Assembly: GCA_963565915.1 (NCBI GenBank)
Contig: OY751492.1
Span: forward strand, 2,170,001-2,234,000
Source of the DNA: Entoloma clypeatum
Taxonomy: Eukaryota > Basidiomycota > Agaricomycetes > Agaricales > Entolomataceae
DNA: 64,000 nt
Direction: 5' to 3'
Positions 42,851-52,832 of the stretch are shown here, piece after piece. Positions within the stretch are counted from its first letter, which is position 1. Each line of letters starts with the position of its first letter. The position numbers and the translations under genes are program-made. The notes beneath the pieces are model-generated. The model was not told where the DNA came from, ran no database searches, and saw only the letters and a program-made list of their open reading frames with translations.

Positions 42851-44620
42851 CTAGTTTTTTATCAATCCGAAGTACGGGATAAACTTGTTGAAGAGGATTT
42901 TCCCCAGATTCTTAGTTAAAAGGTCTGCAGGGTTGTTCACTCCTTCAATGAATTCGACCGTAATTATCCCTTCGGAGACTTTTTCTCTGACGAAGTGGAA
43001 TCGCACGTCAATGTGCTTGGATCGCTTCTCAGTTACAGGGTTGGATGCGATAAAGACGGAGCCATTGTTATCTCCATAGATCGGTACTGATCCGATCTGC
43101 ATTCCAAGCTCGGCAAGCATGCTTCTAAGCCATGTCACTGCGCGACTGCAATCTGATAGCGCCATGTATTCTGCTTCCGTGGAAGAGAGGGCAATGGTTT
43201 TTTGCGCCGATGAAACCCAGGTTACTGCTCCAGATGCCAGCGATACGAAGTAACCAGTGGTGGACTTCCTGGTGTTTTCGTCTGACGCCCAATCGGAGTC
43301 TGTGAATGCATAGATTCCTTTCCCAGAATCACCATCGTACATGATCGCGTAATTTTTTGTTGCCTTCAAATACCTGCAAATATCCCTTGCCACTTCTAAA
43401 TGGCGTTTGGTAGGGTTTGCAGAAAATTGGGACATTTTAATTACGGCGAAACAAATGTCGGGTCTTGTCCCGATCATTAAGTACAATAATGATCCAATGA
43501 CGGATTGGTACTTGGATCTGAGTTCCGCATTGGGTTCATCTTCAGATTTCATGGGTTTGTAGCCCGTTGGGAGTGGGGTATGGGTGGCATTAGATTCGCT
43601 CATCCCCATGCGTGCGAGAATTTTCTCAAGGTAGGGTACTTGATCAATGAAGATCCTCTTCCCACGTTGCCTTATTTGGATAGAGAGAAATTCTTTTGGT
43701 TCCCCATCAGGGACTAGGTGGCCTAGGTCCCTACATTCCCATGTTGTCATGAAGGCCTTCTTTTTTTCCAGCATGTATTCCCGGTTTGTGCCGAGAAAAG
43801 CAGAGTCATCGACATAAATGACGGCGATCACAGTTTCCCCTTTGGTACTTGTGTGAATGAAAACTCCCGCATTGGAGTGAAGCTGGACAAAGCCGAGCTT
43901 TTTCATGGAGGAATCGAGTTCCCTCCACCAGGCTAATGCGGCCTGCTTGAGTCCGTACAGGGCTTTGTATAGTCGGTACACGAGGTTTTCTTTCCCTTTT
44001 ACTATGTAGCCCTCAGGCTGTCGCATGTAAATTACCTCACGGAGTGTTCCATAGAGAAAGGCTGCTGAGACGTCCAAGAGTGTCATGAACCACCCTTCAA
44101 GGGCTGTCAATGCCAGAATTAATCGGACGGTCTCATATCTCACTACTGGTGAGAAGATCTGATCGAAGTCAATCCCTTCTACCTGTGAGAAACCTTTTGC
44201 AACAAGGCGCGCTTTCAAACGCCCGTCAGATTTTTCGTTGTAAACCCATTTGTTCCTTAGAGCTTTCCTCCCTGTAGGTAGGGGTACTAACTCCGTGATC
44301 ACCCCGCGGCTTTTGAGCATGTCTAGCTCTTTTCGTTCTGCCGCATACCAATCTTCTTTGTTTGGAAGAGAGTATATGTCTTTGTGTGACATTTCGATGA
44401 TGCCTACTTGGATGGAGATTGCCTCCATCAGGAGATTGTTCATCCATGCCATTTGACCGCCCAATCTACGTCTTCGATCAAGATCAGAAGCAGGGGTGTC
44501 TTCCCCATAGATGCTGTCTGGCATTCTCCGAACTTGTCGTTCCCTAATCGGTCGATCTGGTACTTGCTCGGGCTCTGGAGTGGGTACTCGTGGCTCGTCA
44601 TCGGGCTCGCTACGCGGCAA
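42851..44620 (-). pseudogene. Copia-1 pol, RT and RNase H part
   Basis: A 589-codon frame holds reverse transcriptase (ARLVAKGFSQVEGIDF; LLDVSAAFLYGT; YVDDSAFLGTNRE) and RNase H (TDSDWASDENTRKS; SSTEAEYMALSDCSR; KHIDVRFHFVRE), ending KFIPYFGLIKN near the LTR. It copies element RNA into DNA. The catalytic YVDD is intact. It is separated from integrase by a frameshift near 44640 relative to Copia-2, so a whole polyprotein is not made unless the shift is bypassed. Confidence 0.92.
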
Positions 44621-44639
44621 ATCATCGTCTGATTCAGGG

Positions 44640-46542
44640 TGATCCTGTCCAGTGGGAACAGGGTCGTGAGGTTTTCGTAATGACTGTCATTGTCATCGTT
44701 TCCGGGGATGAGGTCCTCAAACTCATCAGCCGGTTCTGGGTTTTCCATTTCTGGATGGTTCTCTGGTAAAGGGTCAATGTGGCATCTAGGGTACTTGCTT
44801 TCATCAAAGATAGCTTTCCCACCCATGAAAATTGTATTAGTCTCAGGATCCATGAAACGGTATCCTTTGACCCCTGGCTTTGATCCGAGATAAATCATCA
44901 ATCGAGATCTAGACTCCAGGGAATTTCTACGTTTTTCTTTTGGGATATACACATATGCCTGACATCCGAAGACTCTGATGCTTGACATATCAGGGATCTC
45001 ATTGGTCACCCTGAAGTAAGGGGTATTCCATTCAAGACGCTGCATGGGGGTTCTGTTGTAGAGAAAAGCTGCATGTTCCAAACAGAATTCCCACCACATA
45101 GGTGGTAGGCATGCGTCGAAGCGCAAGGCCTGAGATTTCTCCCACAGGGTTCGATTTATCCGTTCTGCTCGACCGTTCTGCTGGTGCTGATACGGGAGCG
45201 TGACGTCGATCAGAATTCCATGACCGGCAAGTACATCCTTGTATTCGTTAAATTCTCCACCTCCATCAACTCGCCATTTCTTAGGAGTGGCGGCGAATTG
45301 ATTCTGGATCATCGCAAGGAATTGTCGTAGTGCCATGACAGCATCCGACTTCTTCCTAAGCAGGACGACCCAGATGTGGGATGAAAAATCGTCCAAAAAC
45401 GTAAGGAAATATTTATATTTGTGGTATGATGCCGTGGATATTTGTTTGAGATCGGAATGGATCAGATCAAAGGTTTTTGTTGCCCTTGTTATCGAATTGG
45501 GATATGACTGATTCGGCATTTTCCCTTTGAGGCAACCTGTGCAACTTTCCTGTGATTTCTCACGTACTAGTGTTTCAGGTACCCCTTTGGTACTGGTGGG
45601 AATCTTTCGGAGTGCTTGATCATTTGGGTGACCAAGGCGCTTGTGCCATGTTTCAACAGTGATTTCGCTCGAGATCGCATGGATCTGGTCATAGCGTATT
45701 TCAGTGTCTAACCAGTAAATGGTCTGACCAAGGATGTGGGGCGAAAACTGGATTTTGCTCAGCCCTTTGGAGATGTTAATTTCTCCACAAGTCCCGTCTA
45801 CTTTGTAACCATGGTTAAGAAAGACGCCTAGGGACAATAGGCATGTGTCCATGTCCGGGATGTAGAACACCGGTCTGAGAAGATGGGTTTTAACTTCCCC
45901 ATTTAGGGTGTGCCGTACTGGAACGGCCCCAACTCCAAGAATTTCCAGTTTCTTCCCTTTGGCTGCAGTTTGGACGAATCGCTTGACCGTGAGAGGTCTA
46001 TAATATGTGAAGTCCTTAAACTCATAGGTGAAGTGTAAAGAGGCGCTGGAATCTAATATCCACTGTGCGCGTTCTTTTTCCTTACAATGTGTACAAGAAG
46101 CAAAATGTTTAATATATTTTTTATGTAAATCACTGCTAAAGTGATCTACGCATTCTGTACTGGTACTGGCTATTATGTCATATGTCTGTTGAGAGGTATT
46201 GTTAGCTTTCCGCAATTGGTAAGGTTTAAGAAAGGGTTTTGACGAACCGTCAAGTTCTATCTCGTCCTCAAATACATCCGGCCCCATCCGTTCCTGGTCG
46301 ATGTCCATCATTTTCAGCGATTCTTCTATCGACGGGGCTACGCGACGCTGTTTAGCCGGCCTTTCGTCGATGTCAGGAATGATGGTATCTAAGATACGGA
46401 GGTTTGACCCAGAGGGTTGAGCACCGATTTCTCGGGCGAGTCTTCGCACCCTCTCGTTCTTTTTCCACACAGACGGCTTTCCAGAGGGAAGCCCGGTGTA
46501 CTGAGAAGGAGGCGGGTTCATGCGTTGCAGGAGTGACTGCAT
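44640..46542 (-). pseudogene. Copia-1 pol, protease and integrase part
   Basis: The protease-like WILDSSASLHFTYEF (about 46060) lacks the Gly of the DSG motif. The GAG-pre-integrase block HKRLGHPNDQALRK is followed by CTGCLKGKM. Integrase core: FLDDFSSHIW (Asp), VDGGGEF (Asp), QQNGRAERINRT (Glu). Then FGCQAYVYIPKEKRRN and a Pro/Asp-rich linker. A short frameshift near 44650-44640 diverts the end into a wrong frame. Confidence 0.9.
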
Positions 46543-47237
46543 TTTCTCTGATTCAGGCTGTGCGGTACTCGTAGTTTTTCCCGCGGCCTGTTACAGTGGT
46601 GAAGGTAGGTGCATGACGAGGAGGAAGAGGACAGGGAGCAGGATAACGAGGGGACTGCTCAATGGCCGGTGCGATGAATTCGACCATTTCCTCAGCGTGG
46701 TCAGAGTCGTTGTCGGCGTTGTTGGCGCGTTTCTTCTGGTTGCGCCAGCGTCCCTTTCCCTTCTTCTTTTCAGAAGCGGTACTCGGTTTGGTCGAGTTAG
46801 GCTGCTCGAGATTTTCCGGGCCTGCTCGTTGGACGTCCGAGTAGACCCAATTGCATACTTGCGCCTGTACTCCGATATGATGCTGTCGGCGACGGCCTGC
46901 CATGTGAAGTCATCGGCGTCGTAGACCTGAAAGAGGGCGGTGGAGAGAGACGACCAAGCGTCAGGGATGGCACTTGCCAGGATCATAGCCTGCATCAGAT
47001 CAGGCACGATGAATTTTGCGTCGCTGAGGCAAGCGAAGAGTGATCCGAGGCGCTCGATTTCCGGTACGGGGTCGCGACCCGAGAGCTTGAAGGAGGCAGC
47101 AGCCTTGAAGTCGCCAAAAATGGTGGCGGGGGAGACCTTTGAATACGTGTCTTTCAAAGATGTCCAAGCTTCCTTTGAGGTTGAGGTGTCCTTGATGTGC
47201 CTCCTGATTGCTTCGGAGACTTTGAGATGGATGGAAC

Positions 47238-47770
47238 TGTCATAACCATACGATTCACATCCGACTTATCCGACGACTCCGACATTTCATCCGCTCCGAC
47301 ATCCGCTCCAACAACATTCTATTTATATTGAATATACTTCTACTACGTAACATCTCAACCATACTTACAAGTAGACATATGTTGTTCACTTTTCATTTGT
47401 TACTCTCCGTACTCCGAATGTTCCGATGGTCAACTCCAATATCTGCACATCACTTATAGTAATGCTGATCATTCTAGTCTACTATAAATAGTGTACAAAC
47501 CTGTCGTAGAACCTCAGTTCAAATATCATACGTTACACCTCATTCGCATCCGCCTCTACTTGCCTTTGAGCATTCCCTCCGTCACCTCCGCTCATCCGCT
47601 CATCCGCTCATCCGACATCCGCCAATCCGAAATCGAGGACCACATCAAAGAGTGGGGCGCAACGCACAAGTTGAAGCCAGGTCCTTTCTGCCAACGTTGC
47701 ACTTACCGCATTCCGCTCCTCCGCTACTCCGCTCCGACTCGTCCGACGTTGAGAAACACGCTACGTGACA
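47238..47770 (+). repeat. Gypsy-2 5' LTR
   Basis: It starts TGTCATAACC and ends CTACGTGACA. TATAAATA lies at 47483-47490. Frames that cross it are not genes. Confidence 0.95.
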
Positions 47771-47783
47771 GTATATTTGAACT
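47516..47783 (+). promoter_or_regulatory. Gypsy-2 self-primer pair
   Basis: AGTTCAAATAT (47516-47526) begins 33 nt after the TATA start. Its exact 11-nt complement ATATTTGAACT (47773-47783) begins 2 nt after the LTR end. The flanking bases do not pair, so the match is exactly 11. Confidence 0.8.
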
Positions 47784-47821
47784 ACCACCATTCTTTGATT
47801 TACCCAACAACCTCTACCCAC

Positions 47822-49114
47822 ATGTCTCAAACCCGTAATACAGTTCGAACAACTAGGACTGCTCGTGCAGCAGCAGAACGTTCATCTTCCACACCACGCT
47901 CTGCTTTTCTTCGAGGAACACGCAATGTAACCATTACCCCTCGAGGAGCCACAGCATCATCATCCGCCCCTACCCCCGGACCATCCGTTCCTCCGCCTTC
48001 TTCCGACTCTCAGCTCCCACCACTTCCTGCCAGTCCTCCACTAAACCCACCAACGGAACCCTCCGCACCTCTAAATTCTGGCTTATTCGGCGGACCTCCA
48101 GGAGGATCTCCTCCTCCTTCCGACGGTAGTTTACATGGAGATTTGGACGACTCCGATTCCAATCCAGATCAGGAACCCAATCTAGCTGAAGCCATTCTGC
48201 TCATGACCAAAGAGTTGAAACGTCGAGATACAAAGAAGAAAAAGTCGTATGCCAACGAACCGGATACCTTTGACGGATCCGATCCGCGCAAACTCTCCGC
48301 ATTCATTTTACAATGCAAACTTTACTTCTCCGACAACGACAACTTCGACTCAGAACATTCCAAAGTCAACTTTGCCATGTCTTACTTCCGAGGCACAGCA
48401 CTCGAATTTTTTGAACCCTTCATTCTAGATGATGATGAACCCAATTGGCGGGGTTCTTTCCCCGAGTTCGTCCGGCTTCTCCGCTCCGAGTTTGGTACCA
48501 TTGACCCTCAGGGCGAAGCCGAAGAACAGTTGGACAACCTACGGATGAAGGAAAATCAAAAGATATTGAAGTACAATGTTGAATTCCAACGTCTTGCTAC
48601 CAAGACTGACTGGGATGAAAACTCCCTCCGACACCGCTACTACGTCGGACTTCCGGATCGGATCAAGGACATCCTCTCCCAACAACCCAAGATCAAGTCT
48701 TTACCAGACCTACGATCCGCGGCTCATACTATTGACGCTCGCTACTGGGAACGTCAACGAGAGAAATCCAGAACCGATAAACCCACTCCCAAGTCCGACA
48801 AAAAACAATCCGCTCCGAACCAATCCACTCCACAAACATCATCAACCAAACCCTCTGCTCCCGCTACCGCTTCCGCTTCCACATCCGCTCCGAAACCCGA
48901 CCTCTCCAGTAAATTAGGCAAAGACGGCAAACTGACGTATCAAGAACGCAAACGTCGTTTCGATAATAACCTTTGCTTATTCTGCGGTAGCGTCGGACAC
49001 GCTGTCAAGGACTGTCCCAAGTCCACCTCCTCCGCTTCCAAGGCTAAAGGGAAAGCCGCCCAAGTTGGCACTCAAGCCAAGGAAAAAAGTAAGGAGATCG
49101 AGTCAAAAAAATAG
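47822..49114 (+). CDS. gag: Gypsy-2 gag
   Basis: A 430-residue capsid protein starting MSQTRNTVRTTRTARAAAER, the first ATG after the primer site. It has a long Ser/Pro-rich N-terminal region (to about residue 115) and acidic DLDDSDSNPDQEPNLAE. The gag domain contains FDGSDPRKLSAFILQCKLYF, and a middle block AMSYFRGTALEFFEPF. The CCHC knuckle CLFCGSVGHAVKDC is near residue 385. The C-terminus is Lys-rich and ends in the AAAAAAA run just before the stop. Intact. Confidence 0.93.
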   Translation: MSQTRNTVRTTRTARAAAERSSSTPRSAFLRGTRNVTITPRGATASSSAPTPGPSVPPPSSDSQLPPLPASPPLNPPTEPSAPLNSGLFGGPPGGSPPPSDGSLHGDLDDSDSNPDQEPNLAEAILLMTKELKRRDTKKKKSYANEPDTFDGSDPRKLSAFILQCKLYFSDNDNFDSEHSKVNFAMSYFRGTALEFFEPFILDDDEPNWRGSFPEFVRLLRSEFGTIDPQGEAEEQLDNLRMKENQKILKYNVEFQRLATKTDWDENSLRHRYYVGLPDRIKDILSQQPKIKSLPDLRSAAHTIDARYWERQREKSRTDKPTPKSDKKQSAPNQSTPQTSSTKPSAPATASASTSAPKPDLSSKLGKDGKLTYQERKRRFDNNLCLFCGSVGHAVKDCPKSTSSASKAKGKAAQVGTQAKEKSKEIESKK

Positions 49115-52100
49115 GCAGTGGTCCTCATGAAGCACGGTCTGAGGACTGCGTTGACTCTCTCCGTGCCTCCGCTCCCATCCGACTTAACGCGTCCGCTCTC
49201 TCCGATCCGAACTCTTTACGTATCAATATCTCATCTTCTTTTTTCCCCTCAGATTCTGTCCCAGCACTTATTGATTCAGGATCTACTCACTGTTTTATTG
49301 ACAATAACTTTTCCTCCGCCTATGATCTTCCGACCTCCGCTATTCCACCCTTAGAACTAAAGCTTTTCGATGGTTCTTCTAACGCGTTTATCACTCAAGT
49401 TGTAACAATACCTATATGTTTTCTTTCAGGTGAATCCTTTGAACAGGATTTTTATGTTACTCCGCTCGACTCCGCTTCTTCCGTGGTTCTTGGATACAAC
49501 TGGCTCACCCGCCACAATCCTATGATTGACTGGGTATTGGGCAGTATCACTTTCCGTCCACAGATGCAAAAAGAGCCGTTTCCGACATCGACGTCGACCT
49601 CCTCCCAAGGTAGGACAGCTACGCTTCCTCCTCCGGAACCTCCGATCGTACCTCCGCAGTCCGCTCCGCAGATTTCACTCATTAACGCAGCCGCATTTAT
49701 GAGGGCATGCAAATTGCCTGGTACACAATCCTTTCGACTTCACCTTTCGACTCCCTCCGTTTCCGCTCACTCCGCATCCGCTTCCGACACCCCCGACTTG
49801 ACAAACGTACCCGAAGAATACCACGACTATGCTGACGTCTTCAGTAAAGGAAAAGCAGACACTCTTCCACCCCACCGTACCTACGACCTCAAAATCGAAC
49901 TTGAAGAGGGCTCCGCTCCTCCGTTCGGTCCGATCTACTCCCTTTCACAAACCGAACTCAATGCCCTCCGTGAATTCATTGACGAACACCTCACCATTGG
50001 ATTCATCCGACCCTCTTCCTCCCCACACGGTGCTCCCGTCCTTTTCGTTCGTAAAAAGGATGGCTCCCTTCGTCTTTGCGTCGATTTCCGTGGTCTTAAC
50101 AAAATCTCAAAGAAGGACCGATATCCGCTTCCGCTCATATCCGACCTTCTCCAGACCGCTGGAAAAGCCAGTGTTTATACGGCTCTCGACCTCCGACACG
50201 CCTATCACCTCGTCCGCATAGCGGAAGGAGATGAATGGAAAACCGCCTTCCGCACGCGCTACGGGTCCTTTGAATGGCTTGTCATGCCATTTGGACTCAC
50301 CAACTCCCCAGCCGTTTTTCAACGCTTCATGAACGACATCTTCCACGACCTGCTTGATAAGTATGTTACCATATATCTCGACGACATCCTCATCTACTCC
50401 GACTCTCCCTCCGAGCATCGGAAGCATGTCCGCGAAGTCCTCCGACGTCTCCGACAACACGGCTTATACGCACGCGCAGACAAATGCGAGTTTTCTACGG
50501 ATACTGTTGAATACCTTGGCTTTATCCTCTCTCCGACAGGCCTCCGCATGTCGGATAAGAAAGTCAAAATTATTCAAGATTGGCCTGAACCAAGGAAGGT
50601 CAAAGACATTCAGTCTTTCTTAGGTTTTGCCAATTTTTATCGACGATTCATTCCTTACTACTCCGAAATCACCGTTCCGCTCACTCGACTCACCCGCAAA
50701 AACACACAATGGCACTTCTCCGACTCCGCTCGCGAATCTTTCAAAACTTTGAAGAAAGCCTTTACCACGGCACCTGTTCTTATGCATTGGATTCCCGACA
50801 GCCCTATTATCGTCGAAACCGATGCCTCCGACTACGCTTTGGGTGCGATCCTCTCCATCCGCACCTCCGACGACGAAATCCATCCGGTCGCTTTCCACTC
50901 CCGCACCTTTACACCTCCCGAGTTAAACTATGACACCCACGACAAAGAACTATTAGCGATCCACGATGCATTCAAGATTTGGCGTCACTACCTTGAAGGC
51001 TCCGCTGCTCCGATCGATGTCATAACGGACCACAAAAATCTTGAGTACTTTTCTACTACCAAGATTTTATCACGTCGACAAGCTCGTTGGTCCGAATACC
51101 TCTGCCAGTTCAATCTCGTCATCCGCTTCCGCCCTGGCCGTTTAGGTACGAAGCCCGATCTTTTAAGTAGACGATGGGACATCTACCCTAAAGAGGGAAA
51201 TAGCGACTATTCGTCCATCAACCCAAGCAACTTCAAACCCATCTTCACACAAGAACAGCTCACCACTTCACTTCGCGCAACAGAGTTATATACACCCGTC
51301 CTCCGTGCCACAATCATCATGGATACAGATCAGCTCCGCTCCGACATCCTCTCCGCTCTTCCGACTGATCCCATTTATACCTCTTTCCTCGACAATCCTA
51401 ATCCACGCTGGATCGTGAATGAAGCAGGTTATCTACTCCACAATGGACGTATCTATGTTCCCGACTCATCCGACCTCCGTCTCCGCATCCTCCGCAATAA
51501 GCACGACCATATCCTCGCTGGACACCCTGGTCAAAATAAGACTATTAGTCTTATCCAACGAGAATACACTTGGCCTGGAATGCGCGACTTCGTCAAAAAG
51601 TATTGCAAGTCATGTACCACTTGTATGCGCGCCAAACCCCAACGTCATAAACCCTACGGTCTGCTTAAACAACTCCCTATTCCTGAACGTCCCTGGCATT
51701 CTATTTCCATGGACTTCATTGAACCCCTTCCGACATCCGCTGGCTCCGATGCGATTCTGGTCATTGTAGACCGCCTCACTAAACAAGGCATATTCATCCC
51801 TACCACCATTAATTGCACATCCGAAGACCTAGCAAACCTTTTCGTGCTTCACGTCTTTTCCAAGCACGGAGTTCCGCAAAACGTCACATCCGATCGCAGA
51901 CCTGAATTCGTCTCCCGTTTTTTCCGCTCTCTTGCAAAAGCCCTCGATATGAGACTTCACTTCACTTCTGGATATCACCCTGAAGGCGATGGTCAAACCG
52001 AACGCACCAACCAGACACTCGAACAATACCTCCGCATTTTCTGCAACTACCAGCAAGACAACTGGTCCGCTTTGCTTCCGCTTGCGGAGTTCGCTTACAA

Positions 52101-52788
52101 CAACACTCCGAGTGCCACCACAGGTGTATCACCATTCTTCGCCAACAAAGGTTATCACCCCGACATTACACTCCATCCGGAACGTGATCTAGCATCCGAT
52201 AAAGCTCGACAATACATCGTCGACTTAGATGAATTACATCAAGAACTAAAGACTGCTGTCGCAGAGGCACAACAACGTTATCAAGGCCCTGCGGACGTCC
52301 GACGTTCTCCGCCTCCCCCGCTCCGCGTCGGACAAGAAGTCTTTGTTAAAGCTAAGTTCTTCCGCACCACACGACCCACCCAAAAGTTATCCGACAAATA
52401 TGCTGGCCCATTTGAAATCATAGCCCAACCCGGCACGCACTCCTTTACACTACGTCTACCCGACACTATGCGTGCTATACACCCCGTCTTCCACATATCC
52501 ATGCTCGAACCAGCAACTCCTAACGAGATTCCAAATCGGATACAATCTCCTCCGCCTCCGCTCGAGATGGACGGAGAAACCGAATACGAAATTGCGGAAA
52601 TCGTCGACTCAAAGATCGATAAAAGACGACGCTGCAAACTCCTTTACCTCGTCCGCTGGTTAGGTTATGAAGACACCAGTGAAGAGTTTTCTTGGTTACC
52701 CGCATCCGAGCTTGAACACGCAGCGGATACGGTAGCGGACTTCCACTCCGCTCAACCAACTAAGCCAGGCCCCTTATCGCGCTTGTAA
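49093..52788 (+). CDS. pol: Gypsy-2 pol
   Basis: An open frame of 1,231 codons plus stop, read from the frameshift site. Protease has PALIDSGSTHCFID (about 49258-49300). RT has LRLCVDFRGLNKISKKDR and YLDDILIYS (about 50370). RNase H has IVETDASDYALGAILS and THDKELLAI. Integrase zinc domain has HDHILAGHPGQNKT..CTTCMRAK. Integrase core: Asp in SMDFIEPLP, Asp in TSDRRPEF (Arg where Gly is usual), Glu in DGQTERTNQT. The chromodomain near the end has YLVRWLGYEDTSEEFSWLPA. No premature stop. The Gly-to-Arg change beside the second Asp could weaken integration. Confidence 0.95.
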   Translation, partial: GDRVKKIGSGPHEARSEDCVDSLRASAPIRLNASALSDPNSLRINISSSFFPSDSVPALIDSGSTHCFIDNNFSSAYDLPTSAIPPLELKLFDGSSNAFITQVVTIPICFLSGESFEQDFYVTPLDSASSVVLGYNWLTRHNPMIDWVLGSITFRPQMQKEPFPTSTSTSSQGRTATLPPPEPPIVPPQSAPQISLINAAAFMRACKLPGTQSFRLHLSTPSVSAHSASASDTPDLTNVPEEYHDYADVFSKGKADTLPPHRTYDLKIELEEGSAPPFGPIYSLSQTELNALREFIDEHLTIGFIRPSSSPHGAPVLFVRKKDGSLRLCVDFRGLNKISKKDRYPLPLISDLLQTAGKASVYTALDLRHAYHLVRIAEGDEWKTAFRTRYGSFEWLVMPFGLTNSPAVFQRFMNDIFHDLLDKYVTIYLDDILIYSDSPSEHRKHVREVLRRLRQHGLYARADKCEFSTDTVEYLGFILSPTGLRMSDKKVKIIQDWPEPRKVKDIQSFLGFANFYRRFIPYYSEITVPLTRLTRKNTQWHFSDSARESFKTLKKAFTTAPVLMHWIPDSPIIVETDASDYALGAILSIRTSDDEIHPVAFHSRTFTPPELNYDTHDKELLAIHDAFKIWRHYLEGSAAPIDVITDHKNLEYFSTTKILSRRQARWSEYLCQFNLVIRFRPGRLGTKPDLLSRRWDIYPKEGNSDYSSINPSNFKPIFTQEQLTTSLRATELYTPVLRATIIMDTDQLRSDILSALPTDPIYTSFLDNPNPRWIVNEAGYLLHNGRIYVPDSSDLRLRILRNKHDHILAGHPGQNKTISLIQREYTWPGMRDFVKKYCKSCTTCMRAKPQRHKPYGLLKQLPIPERPWHSISMDFIEPLPTSAGSDAILVIVDRLTKQGIFIPTTINCTSEDLANLFVLHVFSKHGVPQNVTSDRRPEFVSRFFRSLAKALDMRLHFTSGYHPEGDGQTERTNQTLEQYLRIFCNYQQDNWSALLPLAEFAYNNTPSATTGVSPFFANKGYHPDITLHPERDLASDKARQYIVDLDELHQELKTAVAEAQQRYQGPADVRRSPPPPLRVGQEVFVKAKFFRTTRPTQKLSDKYAGPFEIIAQPGTHSFTLRLPDTMRAIHPVFHISMLEPATPNEIPNRIQSPPPPLEMDGETEYEIAEIVDSKIDKRRRCKLLYLVRWLGYEDTSEEFSWLPASELEHAADTVADFHSAQPTKPGPLSRL
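49105..49111 (+). promoter_or_regulatory. Gypsy-2 gag-pol -1 frameshift site
   Basis: In the gag frame the sequence is TCA AAA AAA TAG, so the heptamer A_AAA_AAA lies directly before the gag stop. Shifting back one base puts the ribosome in the pol frame, which opens at 49093 after a TAA. This fits canonical -1 slippage. A downstream stimulatory structure was not modelled. Confidence 0.8.
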
Positions 52789-52832
52789 CAAAAAGAAAAG
52801 AAAATCTATTAAAATTTTGTACTAACAAAAAA

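Noticed and set aside
47491..47838. Open frame across the Gypsy-2 5' LTR into the leader
   Set aside because: It repeats in the 3' LTR (54236-54544) with a different end and has no domain; it is a by-product of the LTR.
49483..52788. Gypsy-2 pol starting at the first ATG
   Set aside because: The protease motif lies upstream (about 49258), and the frame is open back to the frameshift site at 49105.
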